From Salvelinus alpinus (Eukaryota > Chordata > Actinopteri > Salmoniformes > Salmonidae), in assembly GCF_045679555.1 (NCBI RefSeq), contig NC_092091.1:13541918-13605917 (forward strand): a stretch of 64,000 bases of DNA. Direction: 5' to 3'. Position 1 is the stretch's first letter, and each line of letters opens with the position of its first letter. A model generated the notes under the pieces. The model ran no database searches. It had not been told where the DNA came from and was given only the letters and a program-made list of their open reading frames with translations. Made by a program: the position numbers and the translations under genes. Below, piece after piece: positions 47,994 through 60,012 of the stretch.

Positions 47994-49470
47994 CGTATCC
48001 CTTCACCTCTCCATGTTGCTCTTTTACAGACAACTTGGGGGCCCGTATTCCTTCACCTCTCCATGTTGCTCTTTTACAGACAACTTGGGGGCCCGTATTC
48101 CTTCACCTCTCCATGTTGCTCTTTTACAGACAACTTGGGGGCCCGTATTCCTTCACCTCTCCATGTTGCTCTTTTACAGACAACTTGGGGGCCCGTATTC
48201 CTTCACCTCTCCATGTTGCTCTTTTACAGACAACTTGGGGGCCCGTATTCCTTCACCTCTCCATGTTGCTCTTTTACAGACAACTTGGGGGCCCGTATTC
48301 CTTCACCTCTCCATGTTGCTCTTTTACAGACAACTTGGGGGCCCGTATTCCTTCACCTCTCCATGTTGGTCTGTCTTTTACAGGCCACTTGGGGACCCGT
48401 ATCCCTTCACCTCTCCATGTTGCTCTTTTACAGACCACTTGGGGGCCCGTATTCTTTCACCTCTCCATGTTGCTCTTTTACAGACCACTTGGGGGCCCGT
48501 ATTCCTTCACCTCTCCATGTTGCTCTTTTACAGACAACTTGGGGGCCCGTATTCCTTCACCTCTCCATGTTGCTCTTTTACAGACCACTTGGGGGCCCGT
48601 ATTCCTTCACCTCTCCATGTTGGTCTGTCTTTTACAGGCCACTTGGGGACCCGTATCCCTTCACCTCTCCATGTTGCTCTTTTACAGACCACTTGGGGGC
48701 CCGTATTCCTTCACCTCTCCATGTTGCTCTTTTACAGACCACTTGGGGGCCCGTATTCCTTCAGCTCTCCATGTTGCTCTTTTACAGACCACTTGGGGGC
48801 CCGTATTCCTTCACCTCTCCATGTTGCTCTTTTACAGACAACTTGGGGGCCCGTATTCCTTCACCTCTCCATGTTGCTCTTTTACAGACAACTTGGGGGC
48901 CCGTATTCCTTCACCTCTCCATGTTGCTCTTTTACAGACAACTTGGGGGCCCGTATTCCTTCACCTCTCCATGTTGGTCTGTCTTTTACAGGCCACTTGG
49001 GGACCCGTATCCCTTCACCTCTCCATGTTGCTCTTTTACAGACCACTTGGGGGCCCGTATTCCTTCACCTCTCCATGTTGGTCTGTCTTTTACAGGCCAC
49101 TTGGGGACCCGTATCCCTTCACCTCTCCATGTTGCTCTTTTACAGACCACTTGGGGGCCCGTATTCCTTCACCTCTCCATGTTGCTCTTTTACAGACAAC
49201 TTGGGGGCCCGTATTCCTTCACCTCTCCATGTTGCTCTTTTACAGACCACTTGGGGGCCCGTATTCCTTCACCTCTCCATGTTGGTCTGTCTTTTACAGG
49301 CCACTTGGGGACCCGTATCCCTTCACCTCTCCATGTTGCTCTTTTACAGACCACTTGGGGGCCCGTATTCCTTCACCTCTCCATGTTGCTCTTTTGCAGA
49401 CCACTTGGGGACCCGTATCCCTTCACCTCTCCATGTTGCTCTTTTGCAGGCCACTAGGGGGCCCGTATCC
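47994..49470. repeat. 50/54-bp minisatellite, about 29 copies, splice-acceptor-like unit
   Basis: The unit reads cttcacctctccatgttgct, then cttttacagacaacttgggg, then gcccgtattc. A 54-bp variant has ggtctgtcttttacaggcca and ggggacccgtatcc. Copies with acaact and accact mix, and the 54-bp variant appears five times. Open frames of up to 523 codons come from the repeat. The first 350 bp is nearly perfect. Confidence 0.98.
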
Positions 49471-49911
49471 ATTATTTCCCTTCTCCTTTCCCTCCATATA
49501 GTCTACCTCAAGCCCTGCATTCCAGCTGGGGAAGGGCTGCTTGCAGCAACATGCCATCCCTCGCTCTACACACAGCCTGGCTAAACAAAGGAAAGACGAA
49601 ACATAGAGAGAGACAGACGGAGAAAAAGGGTGGGGAGAATAGGATATCATTTCTAAGAACATGGATCCATTGCAAAAGTTGTTTATTTACTTTGGATGGT
49701 GTACGTTCCCAGGGTGGAAACATTAAAACCTCTTCTCAACATTCAACGACTAACTGTGACATTAAAGAAACTTACACAATTACAACCACATTTATAGCCC
49801 CATTAAAATCACCAACAAAGACTAAAATGTCAAACCATTCTTGCTCGCTAGTTTTCTAGGATTGCAGCTAGCTCTAAAAGAGGATGTATGAGTGGAAAAG
49901 GAAGGGGAAGC
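49471..49911. other. Intergenic, nothing recognised
   Basis: No feature identified. Confidence 0.4.
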
Positions 49912-49962
49912 TGTAAGTCGCTCTGGATAAGAGCGTCTGCTAAATGACTCAAATGTAAATAA
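49912..49962 (+). repeat. SINE tail fragment
   Basis: taagtcgctctggataagag, then cgtctgctaaatgactc: the tail of the family at 46813, without its head. Confidence 0.75.
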
Positions 49963-50796
49963 TGGTTTGAGTTCTGACTGATGGAGAAAGGGGGCAACGA
50001 CAAGATGGAGCCGGAGTGGATGAGAACTACCAGACCTCCCTCTGTCCGTTAATCTCCATAGCTACAGTTTGTATTAACTGGATCAGATGAGGTGGAACAG
50101 GATGGGAAGGGAGGATGAAGAGTTAGAAGACAGGAAGGAGAAGAGGATGGAGGAGGAGATGAGAAGAGGACAGCGAGGGTGAAAAGAGGAGATGGACAGT
50201 GGTTGAGGGGAAGTGAAAGGAGAAGTGAATGAGGAATGAAAAGTGACAAGAGGGTTAATACAAAACAGAGAGAGTGAAGGAGAGGGAGTGGATTAAAAGA
50301 GGAGAGGAGTGAGAGTGTGCAGTAGGAGCGGGGAGGTTGTCACAGCATGCCCTGGCTCAGCGATCTGTACTGTCCTCCCTACATTCCACAGACAGGGGAG
50401 AGGAGAGGAGGCCTCAATGTGCTGCCTCAGCCAGAACATCCAGCCCATAACTCACCTTGCTGTCTCCGTCTCCATTTCCTCCCATGGGGTTTTCATCCTC
50501 TCTTTTCACCTTTTTTTATTTTTATTATCTTGTTCTAACCTCTTTCTCTCCGTCATCACTCAGGCCTATCTTATCTTCCTCCACCTCTTCTCTGGGTGGA
50601 GAGAATACAGGCCGTATTTCAGGTGAGAGGTTGGAACGAGAGCTGCACTGCAGGGTCAGATGGTCATTTATGAGATGGTCTTGATAAGGGTCAAGAAAGT
50701 TAAAAGGTGCACTATGGAGAAATCGCACTGCCTTTTCCTGGTTGCTAAAATTCTAATAGTTCGTCGAATTTCAATTTGTGTGACAAAACAAGCAAC
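49963..50796. other. Intergenic; purine-rich 50090-50330
   Basis: Low-complexity GA-rich stretch and otherwise nothing recognised. Confidence 0.45.
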
Positions 50797-51060
50797 TAAA
50801 AGGGGGATACCTAGTCAGTTGTACAACAATGCATTCAAATGAAATGTGTCTTCCGCATTTAACCCAACCCCTCACCCCTCTAAATCAGAGAGGTGCGGAG
50901 GGCTGCCTTAATTGACATTCATGTCTTCTGCACCCATGGAACAGTGGGTTAACTGCCTTGCTCAAGGGCGGAATGACAGATTTTTACCTTGTCAGTTGGG
51001 GATTCGATCCAGCAACCTTTCGATTACTGGCCCAACGCTCTAACCACTAGACTCCCGGCA
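50797..51060 (-). repeat. HpaI-type tRNA-derived SINE, nearly complete
   Basis: Inverted copy with ggatacctagtcagttgtac at the left, gggttaactgccttgctcaa (HpaI site), the inverted B box ggattcgatcc and, at the right, the inverted tRNA-like start (ctctaaccactagactcccg). It is the most complete of the four copies in the window. Confidence 0.87.
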
Positions 51061-51505
51061 TACTGTAGAGAATCATTGTACCATCTAAACCGCTGTGAAA
51101 TATATTTTCCATAACTAAACATATATTAATTTCAGCTGTTTGAAGCCGGTGTATAAAAACATGCAAAATAAAACATAAGAACAGGAAGCATAGAATAAGT
51201 GCATATAGAACAGATCTACTGCTTCTTAGACTTGCTTTCAATGATAATGACAGATCTAACACACACATTTCTATGTGAATTTGGTCAGGTTGCCCAAAAA
51301 GTATATTGCAAATTCAAGATGTAAGGATGGAATGTGCTGGGGGAGTCAACCTTTGGAATCAGAGGGGGTCAGGGGAGTCAATCTCTGGAATGAGAGCCAA
51401 AACTAACACAGGTCAGGTTCATTGCCTGTCTGTCTCTGACATTGGCAGTTAACCCAAGGCTCCTGTCAGTTATGAGATGTTCAGTTCCTGATAATAGGTT
51501 GAGGT
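51061..51505. other. Intergenic, nothing recognised
   Basis: No feature identified. The last 8 bases (51498-51505) may be a target duplication. Confidence 0.4.
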
Positions 51506-51709
51506 CAGGGCTCTAAATTAAACAAAATATAATTGGTAGCACACAACTTTAAAAAGTTAGGAGCGCAACATCAAATTTAGGAGCACCAGAAAATAAGATC
51601 TATACTATATGAATTCTTAGCTACATCTGAAGCACGTTGTGCCCTAATATGTACAACTAATATGTAACCGTTAAATACATTTGTTTATTATGAATCTAAC
51701 ATGTTGATT

Positions 51710-51900
51710 TTTTTTTTTTTTTTTTTTTTTTTCTACCATGTTATTGACTTGTTTATTGTTTACTCCATGTGTAACTCTGTGTTGTCTGTTCACACTGCTA
51801 TGCTTTATCTTGGCCAGGTCGCAGTTGCAAATGAGAACTTGTTCTCAACTAGCCTACCTGGTTAAATAAAGGTGAAATAAAATAAAAAAATAAATACAAA
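51710..51900 (+). repeat. LINE 3' end with poly(T) at its left
   Basis: A run of about 22 T is followed by ggccaggtcgcagttgcaaa, then gagaacttgttctcaactag and cctggttaaataaaggtgaa, a very common salmonid non-LTR 3' terminus. Confidence 0.7.
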
Positions 51901-52600
51901 TACCTGTCATTGAAATTAAAGTCATTTGTGGAATATTACTACATTATGTAAAATCACTATTTTCCTATTGAGATGCATTACATTGTTAAAAAGATACATC
52001 AGGATTTTGGCAAGGAGGCCCTTTAACTACTTCCCCAGAGTCAGATGAACTCGTGGATATCATTTTTAATGTCTCTGTGTCCAGTATGAAGGAAGTTAGA
52101 GGTAGTTTCGGGAGCCAATGCTAACTAGCGTTAGCACAATGACTGTAAGTCTATGGGTATGTGCTAGCCTGTCTAAATAAAAGTTAAATAAACTGTCATT
52201 GGATTGCATTATTGTTATCAATGATATTATGAATAGGAATGGTGGTTACGTCACATATGCAGCTATCGAAAATGTGAACATTTGCTCAATACAAAGTTAC
52301 AACCAATTGATTGCAGCGTTAGCACATAACGAGAAGTGGAAGGGATAGAAGGTAGGAAACTTGTTTGTCTGGCCTATATTAAAAATCTAAATTCACTGAA
52401 AGAAAATTGGCATTATTAGCAGTTCCTTTAGAGGACAAAAATGCAGGATCGAGGCAAAGATGAAGACAGCAAAGTACAGAGAGAGCCGTATTTTTTGAAA
52501 CTGCACTGTCGGTTAGGGGCTCGTAAGTCAGCATTTCACTGTAAGGTCTACTACACCTGCTGTATTCGGTGCATGTGACTAATACAATTTGATTTGATTG
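51901..52600. other. Interior of composite element, nothing recognised
   Basis: AT-rich sequence without exon; ends in tttgatttgattg. Confidence 0.4.
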
Positions 52601-52960
52601 ATGAAAACCTACTCCAGAGCGCTCAGGACCTCAGACTGGGGCGAAGGTTCACCTTCCAACAGGACAACGACCCTAAGCACACAGCCAAGACAACCCAGGA
52701 GTAGCTTCGGGCCAAGTCTCAATGTCCTTGAGTGGCCCAGCCAGAGCTCAGACTTGAACCGGATTTAACATCTCTGGAGAGACCCGAAAATAGCTGTGCA
52801 GCGACGCTCCCCATCCAACCTGACAGAGCTTGAGAGGATCTGCAGAGAAGAATGGGAGAAACTCCCCAAATACAGGTGTGCCAAACTTGTAGCGTCATAC
52901 CCAAGAAGACTCGAGGCTGTAATAGCTGCCAAATGTGCTTCAACAAAGTACTGAGTAAAG
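52601..52960 (+). pseudogene. Tc1-type transposase fragment
   Basis: The sequence gaaggttcaccttccaacag and gacaacgaccctaagcacac encodes the QQDNDPKH region holding the second catalytic Asp. Further on, ctgacagagcttgagaggat and the following bases belong to the C-terminus. Both ends of the element and the frame are lost. Confidence 0.75.
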
Positions 52961-52987
52961 GGTCTGAAAACGTATGTAAACTTATGT

Positions 52988-53062
52988 TTGATATAGTGGC
53001 TTTTTTTGGTCCTCCAATAAATCGGTATCGGCGTTGAAAGATCATAATCGGTCGACCTCTAC
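52988..53062 (-). repeat. Fragment of the repeat also found at 62602
   Basis: ataaatcggtatcggcgttg, then aatcggtcgacctctact is the inverse of the start of the repeat at 62602 (actagaggtcgaccgatt). Confidence 0.7.
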
Positions 53063-54016
53063 TGGATATACTGTTGAAGTTACCAGGTAGTTAAGCTGGA
53101 TATACTGTTGAAGTTACCAGGTAGTTAAGCTGGATATACTGTTGAAGTTACCAGGTGGTCAAGCTGGATACACTGTTGAAGTTACCAGGTAGTCAAGCTG
53201 GATACACTGTTGAAGTTACCAGGTAGTCAAGCTGGATACACTGTTGAAGTTACCAGGTAGTCAAGCTGGATACACTGTTGAAGTTACCAGGTAGTCAAGC
53301 TGGATACACTGTTGAAGTTACCAGGTAGTTAAGCTGGATATACTGTTGAAGTTACCAGGTAGTTAAGCTGGATATACTGTTGAAGTTACCAGGTAGTTAA
53401 GCTGGATACACTGTTGAAGTTACCAGGTAGTTAAGCTGGATACACTGTTGAAGTTACCAGGTAGTTAAGCTGGATATACTGTTGAAGTTACCAGGTAGTT
53501 AAGCTGGATATACTGTTGAAGTTACCAGGTAGTTAAGCTGGATACACTGTTGAAGTTACCAGGTAGTTAAGCTGGATATACTGTTGAAGTTACCAGGTAG
53601 TTAAGCTGGATATACTGTTGAAGTTACCAGGTGGTCAAGCTGGATACACTGTTGAAGTTACCAGGTAGTCAAGCTGGATACACTGTTGAAGTTACCAGGT
53701 AGTTAAGCTGGATATACTGTTGAAGTTACCAGGTAGTTAAGCTGGATATACTGTTGAAGTTACCAGGTAGTTAAGCTGGATACACTGTTGAAGTTACCAG
53801 GTAGTTAAGCTGGATATACTGTTGAAGTTACCAGGTAGTTAAGCTGGATATACTGTTGAAGTTACCAGGTAGTTAAGCTGGATATACTGTTGAAGTTACC
53901 AGGTAGTTAAGCTGGATATACTGTTGAAGTTACCAGGTAGTTAAGCTGGATACACTGTTGAAGTTACCAGGTAGTTAAGCTGGATATACTGTTGAAGTTA
54001 CCAGGTAGTTAAGCTA
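53063..54016. repeat. 34-bp minisatellite, about 28 copies
   Basis: The unit aagctggatatactgttgaa plus gttaccaggtagtt repeats. Variants are ggatacac and ggtagtc/ggtggtc, in blocks that are themselves repeated. Confidence 0.97.
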
Positions 54017-54380
54017 GCTATCTAATTGGGTAACAAACATGACTGAACAAAGTGTGAAACAAATGCGGCTCGTTTTAGAACGGCCAGTGACCTGGTTTCT
54101 CAATGTAAATTGCAACCCTCCAATATGGGTTGCACCTGTAATATGGGTCAGATCCTTTGAACAGTTTGGTCTAGAAACAAGAAGTTTTCGTTGTATAAAT
54201 GGTGCAAACATGATGCTAACGAAACAACGGTACAGCAAAGCTTTAGCGTTACAACAAATTTGTTTAATTCTTTAATATATATATATATATATTTTTAAAA
54301 GTTTGCACTGGTGCTCCCAAATGAAAACTCCACGGAGCACAGAAAAATATTTAGTTGCATTTTAGAGCCCCGTTTGAGGC

Positions 54381-55257
54381 TACTGATGATGGGGGTCAGC
54401 TTGGCTGATCCTGGATCTGCTCTATGGGTCAACATCTGACTCATCCACTATCAACGTGTAGCACCTCTGGGTTATACAACCACAGCCATTTTGGAACAGA
54501 AAACTCCAAATACCTCCCGTCAAACAATACTTGTGAGAAAACACTGCTTTGACCTTAAAGGGTGACAACAGTTCTCCATCTCTGCTGTGGGTGGTGAGCA
54601 TAGAGGTAGAAAGAGGGCTCTGGATGGATAGAACCTGTTTAAGCATGGACATTGCCATTGAGGGCTATGACGAGCCATTTTTCTACCTCTATGGTGAGGA
54701 CATTAAAGGTGAGCCATAGTCATCCATCAGAGACAGGCATGTTCACATGACACCAGATGTCCCAGCCCGGCGCCAGCCAGTCAACACAGGTGTGCGCTGT
54801 CGCTGTGAGTCACGTTCCTGTTGTATATGACTGGAGGAGGGAGTCTGTCTGTCTGCTACTGGGCGGCTGTGGCTGGTCTGAGGTCAAGTCATACTAACAG
54901 TACCATGCTATTATCAGTGGATGGAAGGGGGGGTTACAGAAGTACAGATCTGGCAACACAGAGTTATGACAGAAGGGGGAGTTGGACTTAGCTAGTCTTC
55001 AAAATACTTTACATTGTTATTCCCTCTCTCGCCCGAGGAGCAGTGTATGTGTGAGTGTGTGTCACTCCTGGTGTTCTGTTCGAGGGAAAGGTTCCCCAAT
55101 GCCAGTCTTCCCATTTCTCAGAAGCGCTCTTGAAAATGGCAAGGAGAAGAATGTTCTTTTCTCAGAAATAATATGACCTGAACCAGTAACCCTGACGACG
55201 AAACCAGATGATCATATTAGCATAAACAGAAACTGATCTTGAGACATTTGGTCTGGC
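54381..55257. other. Intergenic, nothing recognised
   Basis: No feature identified. Confidence 0.4.
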
Positions 55258-55408
55258 AACCATGAGGGTGCAGACTTACTGCACCAAGCATGACAGCACT
55301 GCTTCACCATGAGAGTGCAGACTTACTGCACCAAGCATGACAGCACTGTTTCCCCATGAGGGTGCAGACTTACTGCACCAAGCATGACAGCACTGTTTCA
55401 CCATGAAT
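55258..55408. repeat. About 50-bp tandem repeat, 3 copies
   Basis: gtgcagacttactgcaccaa, then gcatgacagcactg occurs three times in a row, with ttcaccatgag or ttccccatgag joining the copies. The unit contains the inverted repeat tgcag...ctgca. Confidence 0.93.
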
Positions 55409-56768
55409 GTTCCCTTCATATGCCAGTGTGGTATTTAGGAACAATAGCGCCACCTACAGGCAAATGTCTATAAACAGACCCTGACAGACGCTTATAGCTT
55501 CAGAGTTATATTTTTCCCATTCTCCATTTCCTAGTATAATTCTATAATGAGGGCGTAGATGCTGAAGGATGTTTGTGTTTGTGATGCGTGGGTGAACTCC
55601 GTTTCCTGAAACCTGAACCTAACCCACCACATTCACAGCTCTACGCTGCAGCATCCATTCACACAGAGAGATACTGCTGGCTCCATATCACAGTTACTAT
55701 GTACAGAAAAGTAGTATAAAAAAACTAAGATCTAAAAAGACACAGGAAGTGAGACAGACTTGCCTTTAAAAGCTGCTGTTGTATCTTTCTCCAGATGCAG
55801 CATCGCACTACGATTGAAACCAGTGAAGCCCGAAAGAATTTGACAGAGCCAGGAGCAGGTGAACTACAGACTACCAGACAGAAGGCCGGGCATTAGAACA
55901 GACAGACATCTGAAGACTGGTGTAGCTTAGTAGAACACCACTATCGCCCACCATCCCCACCACCACTATCGCCCATCATCATCATCACCACTATCGTCAT
56001 CACTCTTCGTATCATCATTGGACATGAGTGAAAGAGGGAGACTGTAGAGGTAGAGGGATGCAAGGAGGGAGAGATGAAGGGAGAGATGGAGGGAGGAGTG
56101 GAAAGAGAAGGGCTTGGTGTAGCAGTTGGGCTAGCGATGAGGGACATGCGATGGAGCAATGGAGGAAGGACAAACGAGCGAGGTAAGGAGGGAGGAACGT
56201 GACGAAGGGAGGAGTGAAGGGAGAGAGGAGGCTTGTGTAAGAGATGAGGAGAGGGAGGGAGGGAGGGAGAGTGTGAGGAAAAGAGAGGAGGACTTTGTGC
56301 AAGGTCAGGAGGGAAAAGGAAAGGAAGGATGAAATGAAAAGGAGGGAGAGAGGTATGTACTAGGTAGACTGTCCCACACCCTGTCCTGTCCCCACTAATG
56401 TTTTCTCAGGAAGCCAGACAGACAGAGGGAGACTGTGTGAAGGAAGGAAAGGTGGAGGGGTAGATAGGAGGGAAGCAGGACTGTGTAAGGGAAAAGGATG
56501 GAGGGAGAGAGATGGTAGCTGGCACCGCCCATATTTGCTCAGGACGTGCGTGTGGACAGGGGAAAGGCCAGTGGGATGCAGCACGAACAGAGTGGTCTTT
56601 TCATGGAGCAGTAAACCTGGTGGGCAGAGAGAGACAGACTGACACACTGCCAGGTCAGAGTTACTGGGGCTAAACAACCAATGTCAGTTCTCTTACGTAG
56701 AGTGAAAAAGGAAACAGGTCAATGTTAGTAAGGAGTAATAAAGTAAGTGGCAGAGAGAGGAGGGTTAA
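55409..56768. other. Intergenic; long purine-rich stretch 56020-56500
   Basis: Low-complexity GGA/GAG-rich sequence. The Ser/Pro-rich open frames on the opposite strand are by-products. Confidence 0.5.
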
Positions 56769-56955
56769 GCAGCATGACGGGAGAAACGGACAGCATGACG
56801 GGAGAAACGGACAGCATGACGGGAGAAACGGACAGCATGACGGGAGAAACGGACAGCATGACGGGAGAAACGGACAGCATGACGGGAGAAACGGACAGCA
56901 TGACGGGAGAAACGGACAGCATGACGGGAGAAACGGACAGCATGATGGGAGAAAC
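56769..56955. repeat. 21-bp minisatellite, 9 copies
   Basis: The unit cagcatgacgggagaaacgg plus a repeats about nine times. Since 21 is a multiple of three it is open in several frames on both strands. Confidence 0.96.
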
Positions 56956-57389
56956 TGAAAGAATGTTTGAGAAATAAGAAACGTCAAAGAGTTCAAAGAG
57001 TGAACGTGAAGAGTAATCTTCAAGTTAATGGAAATGTCTCACACCCCCTTGTTTTCAGGACTGATACTATCTCCAGCAGATGTTGTCCAAACACTGAATT
57101 CAACTGACCACAGTCACGTGTTGCGCCCAAAACATCTACATTTATTACAAAAAGCCCCCACCTGTCCATTTCTCGAGATGTTGTGCAAAGTCTGCTTGAA
57201 ATAGCCATTCTCATGGTTCATGTGACCAAAATACAACTACAAACATGCAGAGGAAGAGAGCAAAACAGAGAAATAAAAAATAAAGCGAGAGAAAAAGAGG
57301 GAGACATTGAGAGGGTAAAAGGCCCACCTCCCTGGAAAGTTGGCCGAACAGAGATATGTAGCCTAAGCTCCATTTTAGCACAGGGCTAT
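56956..57389. other. Intergenic, nothing recognised
   Basis: No feature identified. Confidence 0.4.
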
Positions 57390-57600
57390 TTATTTTTTAA
57401 TTTAACTAGGCAAGTCAGTTAAGAACAAACTCTTATTTATAATGATGGCCTACCTCGGCCAACGCTGGTCCAATTGTGTGCCGCCCTATGGGACTCCCAA
57501 TCACGGCCAGTTGTGACACAGCCTGGAATCGAACCAAGGTCTGTAGTGACGCCTCTAGAACTGAGATGCAGTGCCTTGGACCGCTGCGCCACTCAGGAGC
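57390..57600 (-). repeat. tRNA-derived salmonid SINE, inverted
   Basis: Inverted copy of the family at 5161 and 45011. The tail is at the left (tttaactaggcaagtcagtt), then the inverted B box ggaatcgaacc and the inverted A box (ggaccgctgcgccactcagg) at the right. Confidence 0.87.
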
Positions 57601-58440
57601 ACAACATCTCATTGGTGTTGTTTCATCAAAGAGCCTTTCCACACTCTGAAGTCAGGAGGACGTTGCGTTAGGTGTCAGTCAGACTAATAAAGAGACATCT
57701 AACACTACTTGACGAGCATGACGCTGATCATCACTGCCTGGAGAGAATTAACGGACAAACACACGCGCCATTAGTTAGGAGAGATGTGTGTGCTCATCTT
57801 CAAAACAACAACTGCTTGTTCAGACAGGAAAAGTCAGAAGAGAATGCAAGGCCAGCTGAAAAACTGCCCAATAGGAACCTCAAGATCGGTCTGTACGAAG
57901 AAGTAAAGCTCATCAAATATACTACCTTCCTTCAGACTCGACAAAACAGCATATAACAGTGTGTGTGTCTGTTTGCTGCATGCATGGGTACATATTCTCC
58001 GAGCTATAGGCACTCTTTACATGCACTACTTTGCTGACACAAACTAGGTGCAGCAGAGACACTTGTGTAGTGTAAAGAGACAGATCTAAATTCAAATCCC
58101 TCTTTCAGAGATGTCTCCCACAGTACCGCCAAGAGACATCTACACCACAACCCCCCCTCTGAATGGTAGTGTAAAGAACTGCTCTCCCACACCACATGTC
58201 CCTGCAATAATGACCTTAATACCAGTAGCCAAATTTGAAAATGAAAGGCTTTAAAAATATCCACACATTTGTGAATCAATGCATTAATCAAGTGTGCAAC
58301 ATGGTTTAGATACCCTGTATAGCTTTTATATTGACACTATTGTGAACAGAGAGAAGCTTTAGCTCTCCCCTGAGACACTACAGCAGCCAGGGGAGAGAAA
58401 CATGATGCAAACATTACCCTTCATCTGCTATTACTAACAC
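57601..58440. other. Intergenic, nothing recognised
   Basis: No feature identified. Confidence 0.4.
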
Positions 58441-60012
58441 AACAACATTTAGCTACTAGCCTGCTACAACTAGCACAGCAACAAGAGCTACTAGCCTGCT
58501 ACAACTAGCACAGCAACAAGAGCTACTAGCCTGCTACAACTAGCACAGCAACAAGAGCTACTAGCCTGCTACAACTAGCACAGCAGCAAGAGCTACTAGC
58601 CTGCTACAACTAGCACAGCAACAAGAGCTACTAGCCTGCTACAACTAGCACAGCAACAAGAGCTACTAGCCTGCTACAACTAGCACAGCAACAAGAGCTA
58701 CTAGCCTGCTACAACTAGCACAGCAACAAGAGCTACTAGCCTGCTACAACTAGCACAGCAACAATATCTACTAGCCTGCTACAACTAGCACAGCAACAAG
58801 AGCTACTAGCCTGCTACAACAAGCACAACAAGAGCTACTAGCCTGCTACAACTAGCACAGCAACAAGAACTACTAGCCTGCTACAACTAGCACAGCAACA
58901 ATATCTACTAGCCTGCTACAACTAGCACAGCAACAAGAGCTACTAGCCTGCTACAACTAGCACAGCAACAAGAGCTACTAGCCTGCTACAACTAGCACAG
59001 CAACAAGAGCTACTAGCCTGCTACAACTAGCACAGCAACAAGAGCTACTAGCCTGCTACAACTAGCACAGCAACAAGAGCTACTAGCCTGCTACAACTAG
59101 CACAGCAACAAGAGCTACTAGCCTGCTACAACAAGCACAGCAACAAGAGCTACTAGCCTCCTACAACTAGCACAGCAACAAGAGCTACTAGCCTGCTACA
59201 ACAAGCACAACAACAAGAGCTACTAGCCTGCTACAACAAGCACAACAAGAGCTACTAGCCTGCTACAACTAGCACAGCAACAAGAGCTACTAGCCTGCTA
59301 CAACTAGCACAGCAACAAGAGCTACTAGCCTGCTACAACTAGCACAGCAACAAGAGCTACTAGCCTGCTACAACTAGCACAGCAACAAGAGCTACTAGCC
59401 TGCTACAACAAGCACAACAACAAGAGCTACTAGCCTGCTACAACTAGCACAGCAACAAGAGCTACTAGCCTGCTACAACTAGCACAGCAACAAGAACTAC
59501 TAGCCTGCTACAACTAGCACAGCAACAAGAGCTACTAGCCTGCTACAACTAGCACGACAACAATAGCTACTAGCCTGCTACAACTAGCACAGCAACAAGA
59601 GCTACTAGCCTGCTACAACTAGCACAGCAACAAGAGCTACTAGCCTGCTACAACTAGCACAGCAACAAGAGCTACTAGCCTGCTACAACTAGCACAGCAG
59701 CAAGAGCTACTAGCCTGCTACAACTAGCACAGCAACAAGAGCTACTAGCCTGCTACAACTAGCACAGCAACAAGAGCTACTAGCCTGCTACAACTAGCAC
59801 AGCAGCAAGAGCTACTAGCCTGCTACAACTAGCACAGCAACAAGAGCTACTAGCCTGCTACAACTAGCACAGCAGCAAGAGCTACTAGCCTGCTACAACA
59901 AGCACAACAACAAGAGCTACTAGCCTGCTACAACTAGCACAGCAACAAGAGCTACTAGCCTGCTACAACTAGCACAGCAACAATATCTACTAGCCTGCTA
60001 CAACTAGCAAAA
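58441..60012. repeat. 35-bp minisatellite, about 44 copies
   Basis: The unit ctagcacagcaacaagagct plus actagcctgctacaa repeats for 1.57 kb. Variants are acaagcaca(a)caa (some 3 bp shorter), cagcagcaag, and acaatatct. Confidence 0.98.

Larger units (their letters stand above)
51506..54372. mobile_element. Possible 2.9-kb hAT-like element with nested insertions
   Basis: The left end cagggctctaaa and the right end tttagagccccg are inverted copies of each other with one mismatch. The flanks gttgaggt (51498-51505) and tttgaggc (54373-54380) match at 6 of 8 bases. Both ends also share a gene-free 'gagcac/gtgctc' type sequence inside. The interior holds a LINE tail, a Tc1 fragment and a 34-bp minisatellite. 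There is no transposase. Confidence 0.5.

Noticed and set aside
48013..49584. Apparent 523-aa repeat protein
   Set aside because: Translation of the 50/54-bp minisatellite, open in all three + frames.
50456..50496. Alternative mob2 first exon on the - strand (MKTPWEEMETETAR before a GTGAGT donor)
   Set aside because: The phase fits, but it lies 11 kb further from exon 2, in low-complexity surroundings without CpG enrichment. The exon at 38989-39020 is nearer and has better promoter context. Kept only as a possible alternative.
56015..57023. Ser/Pro/Leu-rich open frames on the - strand
   Set aside because: They arise from GA-rich low-complexity DNA and the 21-bp minisatellite, with no homology that I recognise.
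58441..60012. CRISPR-like appearance of regularly spaced repeats
   Set aside because: The whole 35-bp unit is repeated without unique spacers, in a fish genome. It is a minisatellite.
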